DNA of 64,000 nt, taken from Auanema rhodensis. Lineage: Eukaryota > Nematoda > Chromadorea > Rhabditida > Rhabditidae. Positions 27,581 to 42,400 of the stretch are shown here, piece after piece (the stretch's first letter is position 1; the number at the start of each line of letters is the position of its first letter). The stretch is from NCBI GenBank assembly GCA_964057225.1, contig OZ059899.1:20344501-20408500 (forward strand). The letters run 5' to 3'. The translations under genes were made by a program, and so were the position numbers. The notes under the pieces are model-generated. The model saw only the letters and a program-made list of their open reading frames with translations, was not told the DNA's origin and searched no databases.

Positions 27581-29270
27581 TGTACACGTGATTTGCACTT
27601 GGTATGTAACTCGCTTCACGTGAACGATAAGGAGATGCGGTTTTCAAAATTAGATTCCCCATTTCCATATTAGTCTTAAAACAAATTTTTATTGATATTG
27701 GTGCATGGTAACCATGACTTTGAAATTTACGTGAACTTTAATTTATGCTAATTAAATGTACACGTGATTTGCACTTGGTATGTAACTCGCTTCACGTGAA
27801 CGATAAGGAGATGCGGTTTTCAAAATTAGATTCCCCATTTCCATATTAGTCTTAAAACAAATTTTTATTGATATTGGTGCATGGTAACCATGACTTTGAA
27901 ATTTACGTGAACTTTAATTTATGCTAATTAAATGTACACGTGATGTGCACTTGGTATGTAACTTGCTTCACGTGAAAGATAAAGAGATGCGGTTTTCAAA
28001 ATTAGATTCCCCATGTCCATATTAGTCTTAAAACAAATTTTTATTGATATTGGTGCATGGTAACCATGACTTTGAAATTTACGTGAACTTTAATTTATGC
28101 TAATTAAATGTACACGTGGTGTGCACTCGGTATGTAACTCGCTTCACGTGAAAGATAAAGAGATGCGGTTTTCAAAATTAGATTCCCCATGTCCATATTA
28201 GTCTAAAAACAAATTTTTATTGATATTGGTGCATGGTAACCATGACTTTGAAATTTACGTGAACTTTAATTTATGCTAATTAAATGTACACGTGGTGTGC
28301 ACTCGGTATGTAACTCGCTTCACGTGAGAGATAAAGAGATGCGGTTTTTAAAATTAGATTCCCCATGTCCATATTAGTCTGAAAACAAATTTTTATTGAT
28401 ATTGGTGCATGGTAACCATGACTTTGAAATTTACGTGAACTTTAATTTATGCTTATTAAATGTACACGTGATTTGCACTTGGTATGTAACTCGCTTCACG
28501 TGAACGATAAGGAGATGCGGTTTTCAAAATTAGATTCCCCATGTCCATATTAATCTAAAAACAAATTTTTATTGATATTGGTGCATGGTAACCATGACTT
28601 TGAAATTTACGTGAACTTTAATTTATGCTAATTAAATGTACACGTGATTTGCACTTGGTATGTAACTCGCTTCACGTGAACGATAAGGAGATGCGGTTTT
28701 CAAAATTAGATTCCCCATTTCCATATTAGTCTTAAAACAAATTTTTATTGATATTGGTGCATGGTAACCATGACTTTGAAATTTACGTGAACTTTAATTT
28801 ATGCTAATTAAATGTACACGTGATTTGCACTTGGTATGTAACTCGCTTCACGTGAACGATAAGGAGATGCGGTTTTCAAAATTAGATTCCCCATTTCCAT
28901 ATTAGTCTTAAAACAAATTTTCATTGATATTGGTGCATGGTAACCATGACTTTGAAATTTACGTGAACTTTAATTTATGCTAATTAAATGTACACGTGAT
29001 GTGCACTTGGTATGTAACTTGCTTCACGTGAAAGATAAAGAGATGCGGTTTTCAAAATTAGATTCCCCATGTCCATATTAGTCTTAAAACAAATTTTTAT
29101 TGATATTGGTGCATGGTAACCATGACTTTGAAATTTACGTGAACTTTAATTTATGCTAATTAAATGTACACGTGATGTGCACTTGGTATGTAACTCGCTT
29201 CACGTGAAAAATAAAGAGATGCGGTTTTCAAAATTAGATTCCCCATGTCCATATTAGTCTAAAAACAAAT
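27256..29270. repeat. Multi-monomer repeat of satellite A, 2015 bp, copy 1
   Basis: Eleven monomers plus one truncated copy. Private markers ccataac (27361), gcttatt (28451) and taatct all reappear 2015 bp downstream. Pairs of gatttgcac/catttcc monomers occur twice inside, an earlier local duplication. The start overlaps the tail of the 2094-bp repeat, so the larger unit was built from the smaller one. Confidence 0.83.
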
Positions 29271-31190
29271 AACTCGCTTCACGTGAAAGATAAAGAGATG
29301 CGGTTTTCAAAATTAGATTCCCCATGTCCATATTAGTCTAAAAACAAATTTTTATTGATATTGGTGCATGGTAACCATAACTTTGAAATTTACGTGAACT
29401 TTAATTTATGCTAATTAAATGTACACGTGGTGTGCACTCGGTATGTAACTCGCTTCACGTGAGAGATAAAGAGATGCGGTTTTTAAAATTAGATTCCCCA
29501 TGTCCATATTAGTCTGAAAACAAATTTTTATTGATATTGGTGCATGGTAACCATGACTTTGAAATTTACGTGAACTTTAATTTATGCTAATTAAATGTAC
29601 ACGTGATTTGCACTTGGTATGTAACTCGCTTCACGTGAACGATAAGGAGATGCGGTTTTCAAAATTAGATTCCCCATTTCCATATTAGTCTTAAAACAAA
29701 TTTTTATTGATATTGGTGCATGGTAACCATGACTTTGAAATTTACGTGAACTTTAATTTATGCTAATTAAATGTACACGTGATTTGCACTTGGTATGTAA
29801 CTCGCTTCACGTGAACGATAAGGAGATGCGGTTTTCAAAATTAGATTCCCCATTTCCATATTAGTCTTAAAACAAATTTTTATTGATATTGGTGCATGGT
29901 AACCATGACTTTGAAATTTACGTGAACTTTAATTTATGCTAATTAAATGTACACGTGATGTGCACTTGGTATGTAACTTGCTTCACGTGAAAGATAAAGA
30001 GATGCGGTTTTCAAAATTAGATTCCCCATGTCCATATTAGTCTTAAAACAAATTTTTATTGATATTGGTGCATGGTAACCATGACTTTGAAATTTACGTG
30101 AACTTTAATTTATGCTAATTAAATGTACACGTGGTGTGCACTCGGTATGTAACTCGCTTCACGTGAAAGATAAAGAGATGCGGTTTTCAAAATTAGATTC
30201 CCCATGTCCATATTAGTCTAAAAACAAATTTTTATTGATATTGGTGCATGGTAACCATGACTTTGAAATTTACGTGAACTTTAATTTATGCTAATTAAAT
30301 GTACACGTGGTGTGCACTCGGTATGTAACTCGCTTCACGTGAGAGATAAAGAGATGCGGTTTTTAAAATTAGATTCCCCATGTCCATATTAGTCTGAAAA
30401 CAAATTTTTATTGATATTGGTGCATGGTAACCATGACTTTGAAATTTACGTGAACTTTAATTTATGCTTATTAAATGTACACGTGATTTGCACTTGGTAT
30501 GTAACTCGCTTCACGTGAACGATAAGGAGATGCGGTTTTCAAAATTAGATTCCCCATGTCCATATTAATCTAAAAACAAATTTTTATTGATATTGGTGCA
30601 TGGTAACCATGACTTTGAAATTTACGTGAACTTTAATTTATGCTAATTAAATGTACACGTGATTTGCACTTGGTATGTAACTCGCTTCACGTGAACGATA
30701 AGGAGATGCGGTTTTCAAAATTAGATTCCCCATTTCCATATTAGTCTTAAAACAAATTTTTATTGATATTGGTGCATGGTAACCATGACTTTGAAATTTA
30801 CGTGAACTTTAATTTATGCTAATTAAATGTACACGTGATTTGCACTTGGTATGTAACTCGCTTCACGTGAACGATAAGGAGATGCGGTTTTCAAAATTAG
30901 ATTCCCCATTTCCATATTAGTCTTAAAACAAATTTTCATTGATATTGGTGCATGGTAACCATGACTTTGAAATTTACGTGAACTTTAATTTATGCTAATT
31001 AAATGTACACGTGATGTGCACTTGGTATGTAACTTGCTTCACGTGAAAGATAAAGAGATGCGGTTTTCAAAATTAGATTCCCCATGTCCATATTAGTCTT
31101 AAAACAAATTTTTATTGATATTGGTGCATGGTAACCATGACTTTGAAATTTACGTGAACTTTAATTTATGCTAATTAAATGTACACGTGG
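29271..31190. repeat. Multi-monomer repeat of satellite A, 2015-bp period, copy 2
   Basis: Shares with the preceding block ccataac (29376) and gcttatt (30466) at an offset of exactly 2015 bp. It diverges at about 31190, where an actcgg monomer replaces the gaaaaat truncation. The right border is approximate. Confidence 0.8.
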
Positions 31191-31734
31191 TGTGCACTCG
31201 GTATGTAACTCGCTTCACGTGAAAGATAAAGAGATGCGGTTTTCAAAATTAGATTCCCCATGTCCATATTAGTCTAAAAACAAATTTTTATTGATATTGG
31301 TGCATGGTAACCATGACTTTGAAATTTACGTGAACTTTAATTTATGCTAATTAAATGTACACGTGGTGTGCACTCGGTATGTAACTCGCTTCACGTGAGA
31401 GATAAAGAGATGCGGTTTTTAAAATTAGATTCCCCATGTCCATATTAGTCTGAAAACAAATTTTTATTGATATTGGTGCATGGTAACCATGACTTTGAAA
31501 TTTACGTGAACTTTAATTTATGCTTATTAAATGTACACGTGATTTGCACTTGGTATGTAACTCGCTTCACGTGAACGATAAGGAGATGCGGTTTTCAAAA
31601 TTAGATTCCCCATGTCCATATTAATCTAAAAACAAATTTTTATTGATATTGGTGCATGGTAACCATGACTTTGAAATTTACGTGAACTTTAATTTATGCT
31701 AATTAAATGTACACGTGATGTGCACTTGGTATGT

Positions 31735-31892
31735 AACTCGCTTCACGTGAAAAATAAAGAGATGCGGTTTTCAAAATTAGATTCCCCATGTCCATATTAG
31801 TCTAAAAACAAATAACTCGCTTCACGTGAAAGATAAAGAGATGCGGTTTTCAAAATTAGATTCCCCATGTCCATATTAGTCTAAAAACAAAT
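31735..31892. repeat. Two truncated A monomers in tandem
   Basis: The only place where two 79-bp truncated units sit side by side (junctions at 31813 and 31892). The first has gaaaaataaag, the second gaaagataaag. The second deletion junction has the same breakpoints as all others, so it came by unequal exchange between truncated units and not by a new deletion. Confidence 0.92.
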
Positions 31893-34259
31893 AACTCGCT
31901 TCACGTGAAAGATAAAGAGATGCGGTTTTCAAAATTAGATTCCCCATGTCCATATTAGTCTAAAAACAAATTTTTATTGATATTGGTGCATGGTAACCAT
32001 GACTTTGAAATTTACGTGAACTTTAATTTATGCTAATTAAATGTACACGTGGTGTGCACTCGGTATGTAACTCGCTTCACGTGAGAGATAAAGAGATGCG
32101 GTTTTTAAAATTAGATTCCCCATGTCCATATTAGTCTGAAAACAAATTTTTATTGATATTGGTGCATGGTAACCATGACTTTGAAATTTACGTGAACTTT
32201 AATTTATGCTAATTAAATGTACACGTGATTTGCACTTGGTATGTAACTCGCTTCACGTGAAAGATAAAGAGATGCGGTTTTCAAAATTAGATTCCCCATG
32301 TCCATATTAGTCTAAAAACAAATTTTTATTGATATTGGTGCATGGTAACCATGACTTTGAAATTTACGTGAACTTTAATTTATGCTAATTAAATGTACAC
32401 GTGGTGTGCACTCGGTATGTATCTCGCTTCACATGAAAGATAAAGAGATGCGGTTTCCAAAATTAGATTCCCCATGTCCATATTAGTCTAAAAACAGTTT
32501 TTTACTGATATTGGTGCATGGTAACCATGATTTTGAAATTTACGTGAACTTTATTTTATGCTACATAAATGTACACGTGGTGTGCACTCGGTATGTATCT
32601 CGCTTCACGTGAAAGATAAAGAGATGCGGTTTCCAAAATTAGATTCCCCATGTCCATATTAGTCTAAAAACAAATTTTTATCGATATTGGTGCATGGTAA
32701 CCATGACTTTGAAATTTACGTGAACTTTATTTTATGCTACATAAATGTACACGTGGTGTGCACTCGGTATGTATCTCGCTTCACGTGAAAGATAAAGAGA
32801 TGCGGTTTCCAAAATTAGATTCCCCATGTCCATATTAGTCTAAAAACAGTTTTTTACTGATATTGGTGCATGGTAACCATGATTTTGAAATTTACGTGAA
32901 CTTTAATTTATGCTAATTAAATGTACACATGGTGTGCACTCGGTATGTAACTCGCTTCACGTGAAAGATAAAGAGATGCGGTTTTCGAAATTAGATTCCC
33001 CATGTCCATATTAGTCTAAAAACAAATTTTTATTGATATTGCTGCATGGTAACCATGACTTTGAAATTTACGTGAACTTTAATTTATGCTAATTAAATGT
33101 ACACGTGATGTGCACTTGGTATGTAACTCGCTTCACGTGAAAGATAAAGAGATGCAGTTCTCAAAATTAGATTCCCCATGTCCATATTAGTCTAAACACA
33201 AATTTTTATTGATATTGGTGCATGGTAACCATGACTTTGAAATTTACGTGAACTTTAATTTATGCTAATTAAATGTACACGTGATGTGCACTTGGTATGT
33301 AACTTGCTTCACGTGAAAGATAAAGAGATGCGGTTTTCAAAATTAGATTCCCCATGTCCATATTAGTCTTAAAACAAATTTTTATTGATATTGGTGCATG
33401 GTAACCATGACTTGGAAATTTACGTGAACTTTAATTTATGCTAATTAAATGTACACGTGATGTGCACTTGGTATGTAACTTGCTTCACGTGAAAGATAAA
33501 GAGATGCGGTTTTCAAAATTAGATTCCCCATGTCCATATTAGTCTTAAAACAAATTTTTATTGATATTGGTGCATGGTAACCATGACTTTGAAATTTACG
33601 TGAACTTTAATTTATGCTAATTAAATGTACACGTGGTGTGCACTCGGTATGTAACTCGCTTCACGTGAAAGATAAAGAGATGCGGTTTTCAAAATTAGAT
33701 TCCCCATGTCCATATTAGTCTAAAAACAAATTTTTATTGATATTGGTGCATGGTAACCATGACTTTGAAATTTACGTGAACTTTAATTTATGCTAATTAA
33801 ATGTACACGTGGTGTGCACTCGGTATGTAACTCGCTTCACGTGAGAGATAAAGAGATGCGGTTTTTAAAATTAGATTCCCCATGTCCATATTAGTCTGAA
33901 AACAAATTTTTATTGATATTGGTGCATGGTAACCATGACTTTGAAATTTACGTGAACTTTAATTTATGCTTATTAAATGTACACGTGATTTGCACTTGGT
34001 ATGTAACTCGCTTCACGTGAACGATAAGGAGATGCGGTTTTCAAAATTAGATTCCCCATGTCCATATTAATCTAAAAACAAATTTTTATTGATATTGGTG
34101 CATGGTAACCATGACTTTGAAATTTACGTGAACTTTAATTTATGCTAATTAAATGTACACGTGATGTGCACTTGGTATGTAACTCGCTTCACGTGAAAAA
34201 TAAAGAGATGCGGTTTTCAAAATTAGATTCCCCATGTCCATATTAGTCTAAAAACAGAT
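31893..34259. repeat. Multi-monomer repeat of satellite A, about 2.37 kb, copy 1
   Basis: Runs from the tandem truncation to the next truncation. It includes a gagagat monomer, several ttttatgctacat monomers, an acacatgg/ttttcgaaa monomer, a private gctgcatgg change (33041), a taaacac monomer and the gcttatt marker (33968). The first part of this order returns at 34260. Confidence 0.78.
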
Positions 34260-36450
34260 AACTCGCTTCACGTGAAAGATAAAGAGATGCGGTTTTCAAA
34301 ATTAGATTCCCCATGTCCATATTAGTCTAAAAACAAATTTTTATTGATATTGGTGCATGGTAACCATGACTTTGAAATTTACGTGAACTTTAATTTATGC
34401 TAATTAAATGTACACGTGGTGTGCACTCGGTATGTAACTCGCTTCACGTGAGAGATAAAGAGATGCGGTTTTTAAAATTAGATTCCCCATGTCCATATTA
34501 GTCTGAAAACAAATTTTTATTGATATTGGTGCATGGTAACCATGACTTTGAAATTTACGTGAACTTTAATTTATGCTAATTAAATGTACACGTGATTTGC
34601 ACTTGGTATGTAACTCGCTTCACGTGAAAGATAAAGAGATGCGGTTTTCAAAATTAGATTCCCCATGTCCATATTAGTCTAAAAACAAATTTTTATTGAT
34701 ATTGGTGCATGGTAACCATGACTTTGAAATTTACGTGAACTTTAATTTATGCTAATTAAATGTACACGTGGTGTGCACTCGGTATGTATCTCGCTTCACG
34801 TGAAAGATAAAGAGATGCGGTTTCCAAAATTAGATTCCCCATGTCCATATTAGTCTAAAAACAGTTTTTTACTGATATTGGTGCATGGTAACCATGATTT
34901 TGAAATTTACGTGAACTTTATTTTATGCTACATAAATGTACACGTGGTGTGCACTCGGTATGTATCTCGCTTCACGTGAAAGATAAAGAGATGCGGTTTC
35001 CAAAATTAGATTCCCCATGTCCATATTAGTCTAAAAACAGTTTTTTACTGATATTGGTGCATGGTAACCATGATTTTGAAATTTACGTGAACTTTAATTT
35101 ATGCTAATTAAATGTACACATGGTGTGCACTCGGTATGTAACTCGCTTCACGTGAAAGATAAAGAGATGCGGTTTTCGAAATTAGATTCCCCATGTCCAT
35201 ATTAGTCTAAAAACAAATTTTTATTGATATTGCTGCATGGTAACCATGACTTTGAAATTTACGTGAACTTTAATTTATGCTAATTAAATGTACACGTGAT
35301 GTGCACTTGGTATGTAACTCGCTTCACGTGAAAGATAAAGAGATGCAGTTCTCAAAATTAGATTCCCCATGTCCATATTAGTCTAAACACAAATTTTTAT
35401 TGATATTGGTGCATGGTAACCATGACTTTGAAATTTACGTGAACTTTAATTTATGCTAATTAAATGTACACGTGATGTGCACTTGGTATGTAACTTGCTT
35501 CACGTGAAAGATAAAGAGATGCGGTTTTCAAAATTAGATTCCCCATGTCCATATTAGTCTTAAAACAAATTTTTATTGATATTGGTGCATGGTAACCATG
35601 ACTTTGAAATTTACGTGAACTTTAATTTATGCTAATTAAATGTACACGTGATGTGCACTTGGTATGTAACTTGCTTCACGTGAAAGATAAAGAGATGCGG
35701 TTTTCAAAATTAGATTCCCCATGTCCATATTAGTCTTAAAACAAATTTTTATTGATATTGGTGCATGGTAACCATGACTTTGAAATTTACGTGAACTTTA
35801 ATTTATGCTAATTAAATGTACACGTGGTGTGCACCCGGTATGTAACTCGCTTCACGTGAAAGATAAAGAGATGAGGTTTTCCCAATTAGATTCCCCATGT
35901 CCATATTAGTCTAAAAACAAATTTTTATCGATATTGGTGCATGGTAACCATGACTTTGAAATTTACGTGAACTTTATTTTATGCTACATAAATGTACACG
36001 TGGTGTGCACTCGGTATGTATCTCGCTTCACGTGAAAGATAAAGAGATGCGGTTTCCAAAATTAGATTCCCCATGTCCATATTAGTCTAAAAACAGTTTT
36101 TTACTGATATTGGTGCATGGTAACCATGATTTTGAAATTTACGTGAACTTTAATTTATGCTAATTAAATGTACACATGGTGTGCACTCGGTATGTAACTC
36201 GCTTCACGTGAAAGATAAAGAGATGCGGTTTTCAAAATTAGATTCCCCATGTCCATATTAGTCTAAAAACAAATTTTTATTGATATTGGTGCATGGTAAC
36301 CATGACTTTGAAATTTACGTGAACTTTAATTTATGCTAATTAAATGTACACGTGATGTGCACTTGGTATGTAACTCGCTTCACGTGAAAGATAAAGAGAT
36401 GCAGTTCTCAAAATTAGATTCTCCATGTCCATATTAGTCTAAAAACAAAT
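34260..36450. repeat. Multi-monomer repeat of satellite A, copy 2
   Basis: Repeats the start of the preceding block, with gctgcatgg at 35232 instead of 33041. The offset is 2191 bp at that point and 2367 bp at the left edge, so this copy lacks one 176-bp monomer. Its second half differs from copy 1 and matches 37700-39100 at an offset of 2816 bp (gctgcatgg at 38048, acccgg monomers at 35833 and 38649). Borders are approximate. Confidence 0.75.
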
Positions 36451-39400
36451 TTTTATTGATATTGGTGCATGGTAACCATGACTTTGAAATTTACGTGAAC
36501 TTTAATTTATGCTAATTAAATGTACACGTGATGTGCACTTGGTATGTAATTTGCTTCACGTGAAAGATAAAGAGATGCGGTTTTCAAAATTAGATTCCCC
36601 ATGTCCATATTAGTCTTAAAACAAATTTTTATTGATATTGGTGCATGGTAACCATGACTTTGAAATTTACGTGAACTTTAATTTATGCTAATTAAATGTA
36701 CACGTGATGTGCACTTGGTATGTAACTCGCTTCACGTGAAAGATAAAGAGATGCAGTTCTCAAAATTAGATTCCCCATGTCCATATTAGTCTAAAAACAA
36801 ATTTTTATTGATATTGGTGCATGGTAACCATGACTTTGAAATTTACGTGAACTTTATTTTATGCTACATAAATGTACACGTGGTGTGCACTCGGTATGTA
36901 TCTCGCTTCACGTGAAAGATAAAGAGATGCGGTTTCCAAAATTAGATTCCCCATGTCCATATTAGTCTAAAAACAGTTTTTTACTGATATTGGTGCATGG
37001 TAACCATGATTTTGAAATTTACGTGAACTTTATTTTATGCTACATAAATGTACACGTGGTGTGCACTCGGTATGTATCTCGCTTCACGTGAAAGATAAAG
37101 AGATGCGGTTTCCAAAATTAGATTCCCCATGTCCATATTAGTCTAAAAACAAATTTTTATCGATATTGGTGCATGGTAACCATGACTTTGAAATTTACGT
37201 GAACTTTATTTTATGCTACATAAATGTACACATGGTGTGCACTCGGTATGTATCTCGCTTCACGTGAAAGATAAAGAGATGCGGTTTCCAAAATTAGATT
37301 CCCCATGTCCATATTAGTCTAAAAACAAATTTTTATTGATATTGGTGCATGGTAACCATGACTTTGAAATTTACGTGAACTTTAATTTATGCTAATTAAA
37401 TGTACACGTGGTGTGCACTCGGTATGTAACTCGCTTCACGTGAAAGATAAAGAGATGCGGTTTTTAAAATTAGATTCCCCATGTCCATATTAGTCTGAAA
37501 ACAAATTTTTATTGATATTGGTGCATGGTAACCATGACTTTGAAATTTACGTGAACTTTATTTTATGCTACATAAATGTACACGTGGTGTGCACTCGGTA
37601 TGTATCTCGCTTCACGTGAAAAATAAAGAGATGCGGTTTCCAAAATTAGATTCCCCATGTCCATATTAGTCTAATAACAAATTTTTATCGATATTGGTGC
37701 ATGGTAACCATGACTTTGAAATTTACATGAACTTTATTTTATGCTACATAAATGTACACGTGGTGTGCACTCGGTATGTATCTCGCTTCACGTGAAAGAT
37801 AAAGAGATGCGGTTTCCAAAATTAGATTCCCCATGTCCATATTAGTCTAAAAACAGTTTTTTACTGATATTGGTGCATGGTAACCATGATTTTGAAATTT
37901 ACGTGAACTTTAATTTATGCTAATTAAATGTACACATGGTGTGCACTCGGTATGTAACTCGCTTCACGTGAAAGATAAAGAGATGCGGTTTTCGAAATTA
38001 GATTCCCCATGTCCATATTAGTCTAAAAACAAATTTTTATTGATATTGCTGCATGGTAACCATGACTTTGAAATTTACGTGAACTTTAATTTATGCTAAT
38101 TAAATGTACACGTGATGTGCACTTGGTATGTAACTCGCTTCACGTGAAAGATAAAGAGATGCAGTTCTCAAAATTAGATTCCCCATGTCCATATTAGTCT
38201 AAACACAAATTTTTATTGATATTGGTGCATGGTAACCATGACTTTGAAATTTACGTGAACTTTAATTTATGCTAATTAAATGTACACGTGATGTGCACTT
38301 GGTATGTAACTTGCTTCACGTGAAAGATAAAGAGATGCGGTTTTCAAAATTAGATTCCCCATGTCCATATTAGTCTTAAAACAAATTTTTATTGATATTG
38401 GTGCATGGTAACCATGACTTTGAAATTTACGTGAACTTTAATTTATGCTAATTAAATGTACACGTGATGTGCACTTGGTATGTAACTTGCTTCACGTGAA
38501 AGATAAAGAGATGCGGTTTTCAAAATTAGATTCCCCATGTCCATATTAGTCTTAAAACAAATTTTTATTGATATTGGTGCATGGTAACCATGACTTTGAA
38601 ATTTACGTGAACTTTAATTTATGCTAATTAAATGTACACGTGGTGTGCACCCGGTATGTAACTCGCTTCACGTGAAAGATAAAGAGATGAGGTTTTCCCA
38701 ATTAGATTCCCCATGTCCATATTAGTCTAAAAACAAATTTTTATCGATATTGGTGCATGGTAACCATGACTTTGAAATTTACGTGAACTTTATTTTATGC
38801 TACATAAATGTACACGTGGTGTGCACTCGGTATGTATCTCGCTTCACGTGAAAGATAAAGAGATGCGGTTTCCAAAATTAGATTCCCCATGTCCATATTA
38901 GTCTAAAAACAGTTTTTTACTGATATTGGTGCATGGTAACCATGATTTTGAAATTTACGTGAACTTTAATTTATGCTAATTAAATGTACACATGGTGTGC
39001 ACTCGGTATGTAACTCGCTTCACGTGAAAGATAAAGAGATGCGGTTTTCAAAATTAGATTCCCCATGTCCATATTAGTCTAAAAACAAATTTTTATTGAT
39101 ATTGGTGCATGGTAACCATGACTTTGAAATTTACGTGAACTTTAATTTATGCTAATTAAACGTACACGTGGTGTGCACTCGGTATGTAACTCGCTTCACG
39201 TGAAAGATAAAGAGATGCGGTTTTCAAAATTAGATTCCCCATGTCCATATTAGTCTAAAAACAAATTTTTATTGATATTGGTGCATGGTAACCATGACTT
39301 TGAAATTTACGTGAACTTTAATTTATGCTAATTAAATGTACACGTGATGTGCACTTGGTATGTAACTTGCTTCACGTGAAAGATAAAGAGATGCGGTTTT

Positions 39401-42400
39401 CAAAATTAGATTCCCCATGTCCATATTAGTCTTAAAACAAATTTTTATTGATATTGGTGCATGGTAACCATGACTTTGAAATTTACGTGAACTTTATTTT
39501 ATGCTACATAAATGTACACGTGGTGTGCACTCGGTATGTATCTCGCTTCACGTGAAAGATAAAGAGATGCGGTTTCCAAAATTAGATTCCCCATGTCCAT
39601 ATTAGTCTAAAAACAGTTTTTTACTGATATTGGTGCATGGTAACCATGATTTTGAAATTTACGTGAACTTTAATTTATGCTAATTAAATGTACACATGGT
39701 GTGCACTCGGTATGTAACTCGCTTCACGTGAAAGATAAAGAGATGCGGTTTTCAAAATTAGATTCCCCATGTCCATATTAGTCTAAAAACAAATTTTTAT
39801 TGATATTGGTGCATGGTAACCATGACTTTGAAATTTACGTGAACTTTAATTTATGCTAATTAAACGTACACGTGGTGTGCACTCGGTATGTAACTCGCTT
39901 CACGTGAAAGATAAAGAGATGCGGTTTTCAAAATTAGATTCCCCATGTCCATATTAGTCTAAAAACAAATTTTTATTGATATTGGTGCATGGTAACCATG
40001 ACTTTGAAATTTACGTGAACTTTAATTTATGCTAATTAAATGTACACGTGATGTGCACTTGGTATGTAACTCGCTTCACGTGAGAGATAAAGAGATGCGG
40101 TTTTTAAAATTAGATTCCCCATGTCCATATTAGTCTGAAAACAAATTTTTATTGATATTGGTGCATGGTAACCATGACTTTGAAATTTACGTGAACTTTA
40201 ATTTATGCTAATTAAATGTACACGTGGTGTGCACTCGGTATGTAACTCGCTTCACGTGAGAGATAAAGAGATGCGGTTTTTAAAATTAGATTCCCCATGT
40301 CCATATTAGTCTGAAAACAAATTTTTATTGATATTGGTGCATGGTAACCATGACTTTGAAATTTACGTGAACTTTAATTTATGCTAATTAAATGTACACG
40401 TGATTTGCACTTGGTATGTAACTCGCTTCACGTGAACGATAAGGAGATGCGGTTTTCAAAATTAGATTCCCCATGTCCATATTAGTCTAAAAACAAATTT
40501 TTATCGATATTGGTGCATGGTAACCATGACTTTGAAATTTACGTGAACTTTATTTTATGCTACATAAATGTACACGTGGTGTGCACTCGGTATGTATCTC
40601 GCTTCACGTGAAAGATAAAGAGATGCGGTTTCCAAAATTAGATTCCCCATGTCCATATTAGTCTAAAAACAGTTTTTTACTGATATTGGTGCATGGTAAC
40701 CATGATTTTGAAATTTACGTGAACTTTAATTTATGCTAATTAAATGTACACATGGTGTGCACTCGGTATGTAACTCGGTTCACGTGAAAGATAAAGAGAT
40801 GCGGTTTTCAAAATTAGATTCCCCATGTCCATATTAGTCTAAAAACAAATTTTTATTGATATTGGTGCATGGTAACCATGACTTTGAAATTTACGTGAAC
40901 TTTAATTTATGCTAATTAAACGTACACGTGGTGTGCACTCGGTATGTAACTCGCTTCACGTGAAAGATAAAGAGATGCGGTTTTCAAAATTAGATTCCCC
41001 ATGTCCATATTAGTCTAAAAACAAATTTTTATTGATATTGGTGCATGGTAACCATGACTTTGAAATTTACGTGAACTTTAATTTATGCTAAGTAAATGTA
41101 CACGTGATGTGCACTTGGTATGTAACTCGCTTCACGTGAGAGATAAAGAGATGCGGTTTTTAAAATTAGATTCCCCATGTCCATATTAGTCTGAAAACAA
41201 ATTTTTATTGATATTGGTGCATGGTAACCATGACTTTGAAATTTACGTGAACTTTAATTTATGCTAATTAAATGTACACGTGATGTGCACTTGGTATGTA
41301 ACTCGCTTCACGTGAAAAATAAAGAGATGCGGTTTTCAAAATTAGATTCCCCATGTCCATATTGGTCTAAAAACAAATAACTCGCTTCACGTGAAAGATA
41401 AAGAGATGCGGTTTTCAAAATTAGATTCCCCATGTCCATATTAGTCTAAAAACAAATTTTTATTGATATTGGTGCATGGTAACCATGACTTTGAAATTTA
41501 CGTGAACTTTAATTTATGCTAATTAAATGTACACGTGGTGTGCACTCGGTATGTAACTCGCTTCACGTGAGAGATAAAGAGATGCGGTTTTTAAAATTAG
41601 ATTCCCCATGTCCATATTAGTCTGAAAACAAATTTTTATTGATATTGGTGCATGGTAACCATGACTTTGAAATTTACGTGAACTTTAATTTATGCTAATT
41701 AAATGTACACGTGATTTGCACTTGGTATGTAACTCGCTTCACGTGAACGATAAGGAGATGCGGTTTTCAAAATTAGATTCCCCATGTCCATATTAGTCTA
41801 AAAACAAATTTTTATTGATATTGGTGCATGGTAACCATGACTTTGAAATTTACGTGAACTTTAATTTATGCTAATTAAATGTACACGTGATTTGCACTTG
41901 GTATGTAACTCGCTTCACGTGAACGATAAGGAGATGCGGTTTTCAAAATTAGATTCCCCATGTCCATATTAGTCTAAAAACAAATTTTTATTGATATTGG
42001 TGCATGGTAACCATGACTTTGAAATTTACGTGAACTTTAATTTATGCTAATTAAATGTACACGTGATGTGCACTTGGTATGTAACTCGCTTCACGTGAAA
42101 AATAAAGAGATGCGGTTTTCAAAATTAGATTCCCCATGTCCATATTGGTCTAAAAACAAATAACTCGCTTCACGTGAGAGATAAAGAGATGCGGTTTTCA
42201 AAATTAGATTCCCCATGTCCATATTAGTCTGAAAACAAATTTTTATTGATATTGGTGCATGGTAACCATGACTTTGAAATTTACGTGAACTTTAATTTAT
42301 GCTAATTAAATGTACACGTGATTTGCACTTGGTATGTAACTCGCTTCACGTGAACGATAAGGAGATGCGGTTTTCAAAATTAGATTCCCCATGTCCATAT

